DNA of 64,000 nucleotides from Epilithonimonas hungarica (GCF_900102265.1 NZ_FNBH01000003.1:310001-374000); one strand, 5' to 3'; counted from the first letter of the stretch, positions 33,674 through 42,870 are shown. Numbers and translations are program-made. Notes: a model not told the origin generated them from the sequence alone.

Positions 33674-36600
33674 TTAAAATGTTAAGTTAATTCCAAGTAC
33701 GTAACTTCTGGACCTTGGATAAGTAGAACTGTCATAGCCTGGTGTCACAGCCACGCCACTTGCAGCAGAAACCTCCGGGTCAAAACCGGAATAACCTGTT
33801 ATCGTAGCTAAGTTATTCACTGTAACATAAATTCTGGCATTGGTTACCATAATGTCTCTCAGGAAATTTTTAGGTAAAGAATAGCCTAAGGTCAGCTGCG
33901 CAATTCTAAGATAGGAACCATCTTCTACATAATACGATGACGGATAAGTGATGGTCTGTGTATTAGTATTGCTAAGACTCCAAAGTCTTGAATCTTCATT
34001 AGGGTTAAGTTCTTTCAATCTGGCAAGGTTCATTGTCTGCTGTCCAGTATTTGGGTCGATCAGATGATAGAAATTAGTCCCGAATTCCGACGGAACGTTC
34101 TGAAACAAGGCATATGGACTTAAACTATGTTTAGTAGCATTGTACACATCGCCACCAACGCTGAATTTCATAAATACTGCTAAGTCAAAACCTTTGTAAG
34201 AAAAGTTATTGCTCATTCCTCCGATGAAATCTGGCGTTGCGTCACCAATCTTCACCATCTTTCTTGTGAATTGGTCTCCTGCTTCATTATCAGCAGCAAA
34301 CTTGATATCTCCTGGCTTGGGTGTTCCCGTTGCTGGTTTCACCACACCATCTTTAAGAGTCAATGAACCATTGGCGTTCTGGATGAAATCATCCGTTGTG
34401 TAGATTCCCTGATAAACATAGCCATACATCTCACCAAGCTGTTCACCAACTGTTGCATAATAGGTAACCACACCTGCTCTGTTGCTTCCAACGCTGAACG
34501 TTCTGGAATTTCTTCCCCGCTCTAATGAAAGTACTTTGGAACGGTTATGACCGATGTTGAAATCTGTGGACCATCTGAAATTGTCAGACCTCCAGTTGAT
34601 TGTGTTCAATGTAAACTCGACACCACGATTTCTCATATTTCCAATATTTTGATATTGTCTGGAGTATCCTGACGATGTCGGAAGAACCGCTTCTAGAAGC
34701 ATTCCATCTACAATATTATTATACCACTCAGATGTCAGTTTAATTCTACTATTGAATAAGGCTAGATCGACACCGACATTCGTTGTCTTCATTTCTTCCC
34801 ATTTCAGATTTTGATTTCCAAGATTGGAACTCGTCACGTAAACTGGTGTTCCCGGCGTGTTGTTCATAGGATAATCCGTAATGGAATAAGTCGTTTTAAA
34901 GAGATTGTTTCCGATATCATTATTCCCTGTCACACCGTATTCAACTCTGAATTTTAGATCATTAATTGTATTTGTGATTTTGGAATTCTGCCAGAAACTC
35001 TCCTGGGATGTTCGCCAGGCTGCGGCTACTGATGGAAAAATACCCCATTTATTATTCGGTCCAAACTTTGATGACCCATCCCTTCTAATAGTGGCTGTTA
35101 ATAGATATCTATCATCGTAGTTATAGTTAACCCTTCCAAAGTAAGACATCAAAGAATTACTACTTCTGTCGGTAGATTTACCAGAAACTGTTGCTGTGGA
35201 AATATCATCCAGCCCAAAGTTAGGAAAAGGAAATTTTATCAGAGACAGATTATTGCTTTCTGATTGGGAATATACGAGTTCCTGACCGATCAATGCATTA
35301 AGCTTATGCTTATCTCCAAATGTATTGTTATAAGTTACCGTATTCGTAATCTGGTAACCGTAGGATTCGCTGTTTCCTATTTTTCCATTGATTCCCGTAG
35401 TTGTCGGGTCTGTAAGATTTGCCCTGGAGTTCTCATCGGAGAAAGAAGTTGATTTGGTGTTTTTCCAATTATATTGTCCAGCCGTTCTGAAGGTAAAATT
35501 CTTCAAAAAGTCAATTTCTATTCCTGCATTCGCTACAAAGTTTCTTGTGCGTGCATTGGAAGTGGAAGCCTGAAGTTCCACAAACGGGTTTTCTGTATCA
35601 AAACTCGGGTCCAATGCAGTAAAATCCCCGTACGTTTGCGTATTGAAAAGCTGGTCCAGACTGAAACGCGTCCCACCAATGATCGGCTGAAGCAAAATCT
35701 TCTTCATCCCGGAGTAAGCACCACCACCATTAAGCGAATTGGAATTGAAAACGGTATTGAAATCTACCCTTACGCCTTTGTACAACTCAGATTTAATATT
35801 TGCTCTCAAAGAGTTTCTGGTCTCACTGAAATTGCTTAGCAAGCCGTCTTGTTTATTGTAATTATAACTGACAAATGCCTGTGTCTTTTCAGTCCCAACA
35901 GAAAAATTAAAGTTATGATTGGTGGTCACTCCGGAACCGCCAAGCATTTTTTCCTGCCAATCCAGCGTGGGTGCATTAGCATATCTTTCGCTGATTCTGT
36001 TGAACACACCTGTGTAGAAACCTTGGGATTCAGGCGGTAGATTATTATCAAAATAATTGCTCCACTGGGCAGTTCTTCCGGCCAAGTTAGCCATTTCGTA
36101 CTGATATTTCACATAATCTTCTGCATTAGAAAGCATATCCAATCTTTTGGACAATGTATCGAATGAGGTGAAGTTGTTATAGTTGATAATAGTTTTTCCC
36201 TTTTTTCCGCCTTTAGTTTTGATGACGATAATACCATTGGAACCACGTGCACCGTAAATAGCGATGGCAGATGCACCTTTTAGCACATCAATACTTTCAA
36301 TGTCATTTGGGTTGATGACATTCAGGGCATTGTCCAGCTGGAATCCATCCACAATGTAAAGCGGCTCCGTGCCTTGCGTGATGGAAGCACCTCCACGAAT
36401 GGTAACATTGGCACTGGCACCAGGCGCACCACTTGCTGTAACGATATTAAGACCAGCTGCCCTGCCTTGCAGCGCCTGTAAAGCGTTCATTGCTGGTGTA
36501 GCTGCAAGTTCTTTTGCGGAAACAGATGACACCGAACCTGTAAGGTCGGACTTCTTAACCGTTCCATAACCGATGACCACCACTTCATCAATAACTTTGG

Positions 36601-36715
36601 TACTGACCTGTGCAGTATCGCTGACCGTTTCTTGACCAGCAAGAAAAGCAGACGAAAGCAAAAATGCCGGAAAAACGATTCCCTTTATTGCTTTGTGTTT
36701 AATGATTAAAGACAT
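33674..36715 (-). CDS. SusC/RagA-family TonB-linked outer-membrane transporter
   Basis: A 1013-residue TonB-dependent receptor. The signal peptide (VFPAFLLSSAFLAGQ) is followed almost at once by the TonB-box region DEVVVIGYGTVKKSDLTGS (from about residue 43). Then come the plug (LQALQGRAAGLNIV, IRGGASI, PLYIVDG, DIESIDVLKGASAIAIYGARGSNGIIVIKTK) and a 22-strand barrel ending in YVLGINLTF. The carboxypeptidase-regulatory-like domain that usually precedes the TonB box in SusC is absent. It imports glycan fragments bound by the SusD partner using TonB energy. Its promoter carries regulon site 1. Confidence 0.95.
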   Translation of the reverse strand: MSLIIKHKAIKGIVFPAFLLSSAFLAGQETVSDTAQVSTKVIDEVVVIGYGTVKKSDLTGSVSSVSAKELAATPAMNALQALQGRAAGLNIVTASGAPGASANVTIRGGASITQGTEPLYIVDGFQLDNALNVINPNDIESIDVLKGASAIAIYGARGSNGIIVIKTKGGKKGKTIINYNNFTSFDTLSKRLDMLSNAEDYVKYQYEMANLAGRTAQWSNYFDNNLPPESQGFYTGVFNRISERYANAPTLDWQEKMLGGSGVTTNHNFNFSVGTEKTQAFVSYNYNKQDGLLSNFSETRNSLRANIKSELYKGVRVDFNTVFNSNSLNGGGAYSGMKKILLQPIIGGTRFSLDQLFNTQTYGDFTALDPSFDTENPFVELQASTSNARTRNFVANAGIEIDFLKNFTFRTAGQYNWKNTKSTSFSDENSRANLTDPTTTGINGKIGNSESYGYQITNTVTYNNTFGDKHKLNALIGQELVYSQSESNNLSLIKFPFPNFGLDDISTATVSGKSTDRSSNSLMSYFGRVNYNYDDRYLLTATIRRDGSSKFGPNNKWGIFPSVAAAWRTSQESFWQNSKITNTINDLKFRVEYGVTGNNDIGNNLFKTTYSITDYPMNNTPGTPVYVTSSNLGNQNLKWEEMKTTNVGVDLALFNSRIKLTSEWYNNIVDGMLLEAVLPTSSGYSRQYQNIGNMRNRGVEFTLNTINWRSDNFRWSTDFNIGHNRSKVLSLERGRNSRTFSVGSNRAGVVTYYATVGEQLGEMYGYVYQGIYTTDDFIQNANGSLTLKDGVVKPATGTPKPGDIKFAADNEAGDQFTRKMVKIGDATPDFIGGMSNNFSYKGFDLAVFMKFSVGGDVYNATKHSLSPYALFQNVPSEFGTNFYHLIDPNTGQQTMNLARLKELNPNEDSRLWSLSNTNTQTITYPSSYYVEDGSYLRIAQLTLGYSLPKNFLRDIMVTNARIYVTVNNLATITGYSGFDPEVSAASGVAVTPGYDSSTYPRSRSYVLGINLTF

Positions 36716-36748
36716 ATGTTAATTTTTAGTAATATTAAATTAATACCG

Positions 36749-36794
36749 CCAAAGTACATTGTTAGGAAAAGTTTGGCATCCTGCAATATCCTGC
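36749..36794 (-). promoter_or_regulatory. Operator and -7 element of susCD (regulon site 1)
   Basis: The minus strand has GCAGGATATTGCAGGATG (36794-36777), two GCAGGAT units with a 10-bp period. Exactly 20 bp later is TACTTTGG (36756-36749), a one-mismatch TAnnTTTG. The susC ATG is 33 bp further on. Confidence 0.75.
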
Positions 36795-36966
36795 ATTATC
36801 AATTTATTAATTTATCATAATTTTTTAAAGTATATTTACACAAATAAAGTCAAAAACAAATTATAGTATTTAAAAAATGTTAATATTTTTTGAAAATAAA
36901 AACCAGAGTAAGCTTTATGTATTTTGGATTGAATTGATTATATTTTTCTGAATTCCATATTAATTT

Positions 36967-37000
36967 CAAAAAAAGACACTGATAAAAATCAGTGCCTTCT
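36967..37000 (-). terminator. rhaT terminator
   Basis: On the minus strand GGCACTGATTTTTATCAGTG (7-bp stem, short loop) is followed by TCTTTTTTT. It lies about 80 bp after the rhaT stop and isolates rhaT from susC. Confidence 0.8.
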
Positions 37001-37080
37001 ATTAACTTGATTTGAAATTAGAATTGTATCATATCTTTTCATAAAATATTAGAAAAAAACGACTTAAATTGTTTTAATTG

Positions 37081-38169
37081 TTATCGTAAAGAATTGCCAT
37101 AACCCACAATCAAAATCGAGATGAACATCACCAACATCCCAATAACAATTGTTGAGATGGTCTTCTTGGAAACGCCTTTCCATTCTTTGATAATCACGCC
37201 CCAAAGATTTGCAATAAGGATGATGAATGCCATGTGTAAAATCCATGAGCTTGGACCATTGCCCATCTTGCTCTCTCCCATTCCATAAAAGAAAAATTGT
37301 AAAAACCACATCGTTCCAGCTAATGCACAGAAAATAATATTCTTTACAACCGGAACATTTTTCTTGATATAATCGGTATAAGATCTATTCTTAAATGAAA
37401 GGTAAAGACATCCGATAAGATTTGAAGCCATTCCGCCCCAAAGGACGACAACGTAGGTTACATTATTTTGAAAGAGGAATTCTCCCTGATCCGGATTTGC
37501 TAGTTTCCATGCTTCGTTTGCAACCGTGGCCATTGGTTTTCCAGCCTCCAGTCCGAAATTGAAACAAGCACTGAGAACTCCGGAAATAATAGCAACGATA
37601 AGTCCCAAACCAAATTTATATTCGGTTTTAGATTCTACACCATGAGGGTCGATGGAACTGGTTTGGAGTTCCTTATCCTTCATAACACCAGCTTTTCCAC
37701 TGATGATAATCCCGACAATACAAATTAACAATCCCAGAAGAACCATTCTTCCCCAATCGCTGGAAAGCATTAAACCAATATTATCTTTTCCTGCCTGCGG
37801 ATTAAATTCATAAAAAATGGAAGGAAGAAGCGAACCTATCACCATAGTAAGTCCCAACATGATACTGCTTCCAAGTGCAACGCCTAGGTAACGAACACCT
37901 AAACCATACATAAAACCACCAATTCCCCACAGTGCTCCGAATAAAAATGTCAGTCCTAAAATCGATGAGCTTTCATTTTTAATAATTTCCCAAAAATCAG
38001 GAATTGTAAGAAAAGCGGCCAAAGGTGGAACAATAATCCATGAAAAGACACCACCGATCAACCAAAAAGTTTCCCACTGCCACCCTTTCACCTTTTTATA
38101 AGGTAAGTAAAAACTGCCAGAAGAAAAACCTCCTAAAAAATGGAAAATAACTCCTAATAATGCATTCAT
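37081..38169 (-). CDS. rhaT: L-rhamnose/H+ symporter
   Basis: A 362-residue protein with about ten membrane helices and the RhaT hallmarks: an N-terminal LGVIFHFLGGFSSGSFYLPYKKVKGWQWE, then GALWGIGGFMYGLGVRYLG, and SGVLSACFNFGLEAGKP. It moves L-rhamnose with protons across the inner membrane. The length is close to the E. coli protein. It lies between the polysaccharide-degrading cluster and susCD with its own promoter (regulon site 4) and terminator, so it is a single-gene transcript under the same apparent control. Confidence 0.93.
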   Translation of the reverse strand: MNALLGVIFHFLGGFSSGSFYLPYKKVKGWQWETFWLIGGVFSWIIVPPLAAFLTIPDFWEIIKNESSSILGLTFLFGALWGIGGFMYGLGVRYLGVALGSSIMLGLTMVIGSLLPSIFYEFNPQAGKDNIGLMLSSDWGRMVLLGLLICIVGIIISGKAGVMKDKELQTSSIDPHGVESKTEYKFGLGLIVAIISGVLSACFNFGLEAGKPMATVANEAWKLANPDQGEFLFQNNVTYVVVLWGGMASNLIGCLYLSFKNRSYTDYIKKNVPVVKNIIFCALAGTMWFLQFFFYGMGESKMGNGPSSWILHMAFIILIANLWGVIIKEWKGVSKKTISTIVIGMLVMFISILIVGYGNSLR

Positions 38170-38191
38170 AATTATCGTATTGCTTGAATTT

Positions 38192-38237
38192 GAAAATTAA
38201 CAACATGTAATCGATTGCGCATCTTGTACTGTCATGC
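38192..38237 (-). promoter_or_regulatory. Operator and -7 element of rhaT (regulon site 4)
   Basis: The minus strand reads GCATGACAGTACAAGATG (38237-38220), then exactly 20 bp, then TAATTTTC (38199-38192). The units are a weaker form of the RCAGGAT repeat but keep the period and spacing. Confidence 0.65.
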
Positions 38238-38435
38238 CTAACTTTTTTGAAAAATAAGATTTTTTCTACTGTTTCGAAAACGTTTATTAAAACACTATTA
38301 AATTGATAGTTACAGGTAATTTCATAATAAATTAACATTAAATTATTTTACCAAAGCACATGTCTAATTATCATTATTTCTAATTTTTGATATTTACCAA
38401 AAATCAAACAGCTCTTTTGATTTCTATTTATTTAA

Positions 38436-38475
38436 ATAAAAAAAGACTTAACAATTTCCATTATTAAGTCTTTTG
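38436..38475 (-). terminator. Terminator of the RG-I degradation operon
   Basis: AAAAGACTTAA and TTAAGTCTTTT (11 bp perfect) form a stem with a 12-nt loop. On the minus strand it is followed by TTTTTTT and lies about 22 bp after the GH105 stop. Confidence 0.8.
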
Positions 38476-38495
38476 ATTCTTTAGAAAATTAAAAT

Positions 38496-39662
38496 TTATT
38501 TCAATTGATATACTTCGCTTGCAGCGAGTAATAAACAACCTAAACCATAATCCTCAAAATCAGGTTCCTTGCTAACAGAAAGCGGTTGTCCATCTTTTGG
38601 CTCTTTCCCTGTTCCCTGGACCCATCCCAAAAATCCATTCGGTTGAACAGAATCTTTTACAATTGCATTCCAAGCTTTAGTAAGAACTGGCAAATATGCT
38701 TTTTTATCAATCAAACCTTTATTAATTCCATAGGCCATTCCGTAAACAAAAAGTGCAGTTCCCGTCATCTCTTTTCCGCCAAAATTAGTTGGGTCGTGAA
38801 GACTCACATTCCAAAATCCATCCTCTCTCTGAATCGGAAGCAAAGCCGATAAAAGGTCTTTATAATCCTGCAAATACTCCTGATAATGTGCATCAGACCT
38901 AGGCGTATCTTCCAAAGTTCTTGCTAGAGCTGCTACAACCCAACCGTTTCCACGGCTCCAATAGCAATCTTCTCCATTCGGTTCTTTATAAGGAGGCACA
39001 AAACTTTTGTCTCTCCACCACAGTTTATCTTTTGCATTGTACAGACCGTTTCCGCCGTGTTTATACTTGGTGAAAGCGTACATCTCGTAATTTTTGTCAA
39101 AATATTTTTTGTCGCCAGTAATTCTACCCAACTTTGTAAAAATCGGCATTCCCATTTGCAATGCGTCTATCCACCACCAATCGTCAGATTTTCCGGAAGC
39201 AATCATACTATCCATAGAAAGCTTCACGAATTTGATTCTCTCAGGATTCTTTCTTCCATCGATTTCATAAAGGTCGAGATATGTTTGTCCACAAGCTTGA
39301 TTGTCGGCATTTCGAGTGTAAGTTCCACGCATCATATCCCAATTATGTTTTTGCGACCAATCCAAAGCGTAATCATAATATTCTTTTTTCGGATTAATTT
39401 TATAAAGCGCCATCAAGCCTTCATAATAAACCGCTCTCGTCCAAAGATTACTTGGCCATACCTTCTTTCCAACGACTTCCTTGCCTGCATCTGGCCATTT
39501 ATTCATAAAATATTGGTTGGCACGTTGAGCAACTTCCAGAACTTCTTTCTTATTTGGAAGTTCAGATATTTTCTTTGCGGTTGACTTTTTTTGAGCTGTA
39601 CAAGAAGAAATCCCTCCAAATAACAAAGCAAAAGCGAGACTTGCAGTTAGTAACTTTTTCAT
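38496..39662 (-). CDS. GH105 unsaturated rhamnogalacturonyl hydrolase, lipoprotein
   Basis: I place the start at 39662 (MKKLLTASLAF), giving 388 residues; the frame reaches back to 39701 but the extra 13 residues spoil the signal peptide. The lipobox is GISSC. The body is an alpha/alpha-barrel of the YteR/RhiN type with NLWTRAVYYEGLMALY, WWIDALQMGMPIF, YWSRGNGWVVAALA and MTGTALFVYGMAYGI. These enzymes remove the unsaturated galacturonyl residue left by rhamnogalacturonan lyases, by hydration of its double bond. The PL11 gene immediately upstream in the operon would make that substrate. Confidence 0.9.
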   Translation of the reverse strand: MKKLLTASLAFALLFGGISSCTAQKKSTAKKISELPNKKEVLEVAQRANQYFMNKWPDAGKEVVGKKVWPSNLWTRAVYYEGLMALYKINPKKEYYDYALDWSQKHNWDMMRGTYTRNADNQACGQTYLDLYEIDGRKNPERIKFVKLSMDSMIASGKSDDWWWIDALQMGMPIFTKLGRITGDKKYFDKNYEMYAFTKYKHGGNGLYNAKDKLWWRDKSFVPPYKEPNGEDCYWSRGNGWVVAALARTLEDTPRSDAHYQEYLQDYKDLLSALLPIQREDGFWNVSLHDPTNFGGKEMTGTALFVYGMAYGINKGLIDKKAYLPVLTKAWNAIVKDSVQPNGFLGWVQGTGKEPKDGQPLSVSKEPDFEDYGLGCLLLAASEVYQLK

Positions 39663-39709
39663 AATATTTATATATAATTTTTTCAAAAAAACTGATTTCA
39701 ACTGGTAAA

Positions 39710-41587
39710 TTAATTAGGTTTTACAGTAAAAACATTTGGCTTTAAGATTTTTTTCACAGATTCATCCAGATAATAATCCGTGTGTGGAGGCTGATTATAG
39801 CCTACATTTTGCCATACAATACTCAAACGATACTGCGGATTATGCATCAAAGTGTATAACCTGTGTTTTGTAGGAATTGTCGTGCTGAAAATTCTTAATT
39901 CCTGATTATCAGCTGTTCTGTACATTACTTCTTCTCGCCAGTCCCCGAATAAATCTACAACCAAAGACGGATTTTTCTTCGTTCCGTTATTCGATTCACA
40001 TTGGAAATCTTTAGCATCAAATATGACAGTTGATTTTTCTTTTTTCCAATTCCATTTTGAAACGACTGTTCCGTCTAAAATTTCACTTAAAAAATCACCG
40101 TCCCAGTAAATTCCCATATTCACTGCCGGATTTTTATTACTGATTTTCTTTCCCTTTGCACTGTAAACTCCTTTTAAACCTGCACCGGCTGCCCAACATT
40201 CCGAACCATCATAACGAGGGTCTATATTTAGCGACAAACCTCTTCCCGGTCCCTGAAATTTACTTGCCTGACTGTAAACTGTAGAAGGTAATTTCCACAA
40301 AACCTTTCCTGTTTTTCCATCTCTAAAATGTGCTCCCGCATCATCAAATCTTTCCTGAATATCAAAAATTTCCAATCCCGGATTTGAAGGGTCTAAATCT
40401 CCAACGTGCAAAGCATCACCGTGACCGTAGCCTGTACTGTTCAACACTTTTCCGTCGTCATCAACCGTCATTGCACCGAAAACGATTTCGTCTTTTCCGT
40501 CATTATCAACATCGGCAATGCTCAGATTATGATTTCCCTGTCCGCGATATTGTTTGTTTTCTTCTGAACTTTCGGTATCAAAAAGCCAACGGAGACTGAG
40601 TTTTCTGTCTTTAAAATCCCAAGCTGCAATCGCAGTTCTGGTGTAATAACCTCTCGACATAATCACACTTGGAGTCTTTCCGTCGAGATATGCAACTGCT
40701 CCTAAAAATCGGTCGATGCGGTTTCCTTTGGCATCGCCCCAGGTTTCGGTCATTTCTTCGTTAGTTGGGTTTAAACTTCTAGCAAATCTTGGAACTTCAT
40801 AGTTAACGGTATTAATTTCCGTACCGGTTTGTCCGTCAAAAACCGTCAGATATTCAGGTCCGGAAAGAATCATTCCGTTTTCGTTGACATAATTTTTGGT
40901 TGGGTCACCAATGAATTTTCCTTTTCCATCTTTGCTTCCGTCGGCGGTTTTCATCACGATTTCCGCTTTTCCGTCCTGGTCTAAATCATACACCAAAAAT
41001 TGTGTATAATGTGCTCCTTCTCTGATATTTTTACCTAAATTAATTTCCCACAAAAACTGACCATTCAGTTTATAAGCCTGAATAATCGGCGGGTCTGTTT
41101 CTCCTTTTTGGCTGTTGTCTTTTGACCTTCCGGTTTGATGTAGGATGATTTCGTACTCACCATCTCCATCTAAATCAGCTACAGAAGCGTCATTTGGCGT
41201 GTAACCGGCTGGTGTTTTCAACGGAATAGAAAAATAAGGTTTTTGATTCGCAGTATATTTTGCAAAATCTTGGTCAACATCCTGATGTTGCGTGTTTGAT
41301 TTTACGAAATAGGTATAATTTTTTCCTTTGTCAGCGGTTTTATCTAAAAAATTGGTTTCGTTTGAAAGTGGTTTTTCATTCAACTTTTTAGTTGAATTAT
41401 TTTCAGTTCGGTATAAATCAAAATGAGTATTTTGAGCTTCTGTTCCCAGCAAACGCCAACTCACAAAAACGCCTGACTCTGCAGGAATCGCAACGATTCC
41501 TCTTTTCAGGTATTCCATTTGTCTTTGGGCAAAAAAAGTTTGCGAAAGAAAAATGGCGGATGTAATGAAGATATATTTGATTTTCAA
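39710..41587 (-). CDS. PL11 rhamnogalacturonan lyase (YesW/YesX-like), secreted
   Basis: A 625-residue protein with a signal peptide (FITSAIFLSQTFFAQ). The start of the mature chain (RQMEYLKRGIVAIPAESGVFVSWRLLG) is typical of PL11. An eight-bladed propeller follows, with calcium-type D-x-DxDG motifs (VADLDGDGEYEI, VYDLDQDGKAEIV, IADVDNDGKDEIV). The C-terminus has SIVWQNVGYNQPPHTDYYL. It cleaves the rhamnose-galacturonic acid bond of the RG-I backbone by beta-elimination. It is followed by GH105, which processes the unsaturated ends. Confidence 0.93.
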   Translation of the reverse strand: MKIKYIFITSAIFLSQTFFAQRQMEYLKRGIVAIPAESGVFVSWRLLGTEAQNTHFDLYRTENNSTKKLNEKPLSNETNFLDKTADKGKNYTYFVKSNTQHQDVDQDFAKYTANQKPYFSIPLKTPAGYTPNDASVADLDGDGEYEIILHQTGRSKDNSQKGETDPPIIQAYKLNGQFLWEINLGKNIREGAHYTQFLVYDLDQDGKAEIVMKTADGSKDGKGKFIGDPTKNYVNENGMILSGPEYLTVFDGQTGTEINTVNYEVPRFARSLNPTNEEMTETWGDAKGNRIDRFLGAVAYLDGKTPSVIMSRGYYTRTAIAAWDFKDRKLSLRWLFDTESSEENKQYRGQGNHNLSIADVDNDGKDEIVFGAMTVDDDGKVLNSTGYGHGDALHVGDLDPSNPGLEIFDIQERFDDAGAHFRDGKTGKVLWKLPSTVYSQASKFQGPGRGLSLNIDPRYDGSECWAAGAGLKGVYSAKGKKISNKNPAVNMGIYWDGDFLSEILDGTVVSKWNWKKEKSTVIFDAKDFQCESNNGTKKNPSLVVDLFGDWREEVMYRTADNQELRIFSTTIPTKHRLYTLMHNPQYRLSIVWQNVGYNQPPHTDYYLDESVKKILKPNVFTVKPN

Positions 41588-41646
41588 AATCTTTTATTTT
41601 TAATAAGTTCTGGCTAAATGCTTTTATAAACTAGTTCTTTCAGTAT

Positions 41647-41721
41647 GTCATTCTGAACGAAATAAAATGTAGTGAAGAATCTCAATTTTTCTGACTGAGA
41701 TTCTTCCTTCGTCAGAATGAC
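41647..41721. repeat. Nested inverted repeat (GTCATTCTGA...TCAGAATGAC)
   Basis: Outer arms GTCATTCTGA (41647-41656) and TCAGAATGAC (41712-41721); inner arms GAAGAATCTCA (41674-41684) and TGAGATTCTTC (41696-41706). Both pairs are perfect, so the transcript would fold into one long hairpin. Confidence 0.8.
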
Positions 41722-41785
41722 AAATGCTCAATTAAATTAACCTGTTTATCCGCTTTCAATATTTGTTCTTAATCATACATTTTAA

Positions 41786-41884
41786 ACGTTGAATCTCTCG
41801 CAGCCCGACCTGAGTGGAGCTCTTTTTGTCGCAGCAAAGCGCAGACAAAAAAGCGGGAACGGAGGGCGGAAAAGCTGCCCAAAC
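41786..41884 (+). repeat. Intergenic imperfect-palindrome repeat, copy B
   Basis: CGTTGAATCT, GCAGCCCGACCTGAGTGG and CTTTTTGTC lead into a short loop, then GACAAAAAAGCGGGAACGGA and AGCTGCCC. It shares its ends with copy C (reverse at 59.8 kb) and more loosely with copy A, but has a shorter loop. Confidence 0.7.
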
Positions 41885-41924
41885 AATTCCCATCATTGTA
41901 TTTCAATCGATTGCACAGATTCGA

Positions 41925-42728
41925 TTATTTTTTAGAAACCTGCTTCAGCAACCACTTTACCCATTCTTCAGTTCCCTGATAATTGGTGAAATCTGCCGGA
42001 AGTTTTTTACCGTCGATATATTCGTTATAGCACCACGGGTCGCCCAATGCGAAAACGGTTCCTTTGCCGACTTTTGCAATGGCTCCAATATTTTTGCCTT
42101 CTGCCATCAAAATGGCCTTGGCAGGAGCTTTTACATCAATTGAACTTACTTCCTTCATATATAATTTTTGCTCAGAAAACACTTCATTTCCGGCAGGAAC
42201 CATTACTTTTCCCTGTTCAAATTCTCTTTTCTGAACGCGGTTATAACTGTCATCATTGAAATGAATCCCGAATTCTCCCGCCAATTTGTTGAAATATTCG
42301 AATTCCGAATTGCCATTATCATTGCTCATCAAAACCAAAACACCGCCTTTTTTCACCCAATCTGTCAGATTTTTGATGCTGGTCGGGTCAATCAGATTGG
42401 CTTTTCCGCCGTAAGCTTCTTTGTCGATATCGGCATCAACAATGATGTAAATGTTGGCTTTTTTCAAATCTTTTTTGGAAGGAGCAGTCGTCAATGTTGA
42501 AATTTCAGCACCTTGTTTCTGGAAAATCTCGCCCAGTAAAGAAAATCCGCCGTTGGAAGTGTCGTTCCACGTGTAATGCCAAGATTCCAGAACTTTGGTT
42601 TCTTTATTTTCCTTTTTTTCGTTATTGAAAAAGTTGTCTAAAACGACTTTCGGTTTGTTTTGAGCATTGGAAAATCCGAATGTGAAGAGCGTTCCTAAAG
42701 CTAATGTTTTTACGATATTCTGCTTCAT
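41925..42728 (-). CDS. Secreted protein of unknown function in the RG-I operon (GATase1/DUF4350-like)
   Basis: A 267-residue protein with a signal peptide (TLALGTLFTFGFSNAQ). The rest looks like a flavodoxin/glutamine-amidotransferase-like fold: VVLDNFFNNE, KKANIYIIVDADID, LTDWVKKGGVLVLMSND and VGKGTVFALGDPWCYNEYI. This pattern (xxWVxxGGVLVLM and a final GKGxVxALGDPW) resembles the DUF4350 / ThuA-like domain sometimes found with GH105 enzymes in Bacteroidota. No catalytic Cys nucleophile motif is seen. It may help bind or trim RG-I products at the surface or in the periplasm; that is inference from position only. Confidence 0.75.
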   Translation of the reverse strand: MKQNIVKTLALGTLFTFGFSNAQNKPKVVLDNFFNNEKKENKETKVLESWHYTWNDTSNGGFSLLGEIFQKQGAEISTLTTAPSKKDLKKANIYIIVDADIDKEAYGGKANLIDPTSIKNLTDWVKKGGVLVLMSNDNGNSEFEYFNKLAGEFGIHFNDDSYNRVQKREFEQGKVMVPAGNEVFSEQKLYMKEVSSIDVKAPAKAILMAEGKNIGAIAKVGKGTVFALGDPWCYNEYIDGKKLPADFTNYQGTEEWVKWLLKQVSKK

Positions 42729-42763
42729 ATCTATTTATTTTAATTTATTTGTTGGTTTTTCGC

Positions 42764-42811
42764 AAAGACGCAAGTTAATGAGAAAAATACTTTTTTAAGG
42801 CGCAAAGATTT
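42764..42811. repeat. CGCAAAG-type intergenic repeat
   Basis: CGCAAAGACGCAA and AAGGCGCAAAGATTTTAT occur within 48 bp between GH106 and the next gene. The same GCGCCTTTGCG string (reverse) occurs upstream of rsmA near 22657. Confidence 0.45.
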
Positions 42812-42870
42812 TATCTTCGATAAAATTATTTTAGTGCTTTTTCAACAAATAATATTTCATTTTTTATAAT

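Larger units (their letters stand above)
36716..37080. other. 365-bp spacer between rhaT and susC
   Basis: It contains the rhaT terminator (36967-37000) and the susC operator/promoter (36749-36794). The remaining about 170 bp is AT-rich and shows nothing else. Confidence 0.6.
38170..38495. other. 326-bp spacer between GH105 gene and rhaT
   Basis: It holds the rhaT operator/promoter near its left end and the GH105 terminator near its right end. The middle 190 bp is AT-rich with no gene; a short TTTCGAAAACGTTT quasi-palindrome lies near 38272. Confidence 0.55.
41588..41924. other. 337-bp spacer filled by two repeat elements
   Basis: This gap in the operon between the unknown secreted protein and PL11 contains a nested hairpin (41647-41721) and a member of the A/B/C repeat family (41786-41884). 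No gene or regulon operator was found. Confidence 0.6.

Noticed and set aside
36967-37000. Attenuator or riboswitch in the susC leader
   Set aside because: The hairpin lies upstream of the susC operator and -7 box, so it cannot be in the susC transcript; it fits a terminator for rhaT.
41885-41920. A GATG-containing minus-strand stretch upstream of PL11 as a further regulon operator
   Set aside because: It has about five of eight matches in one unit, a poor second unit, and lies 300 bp from the PL11 start.
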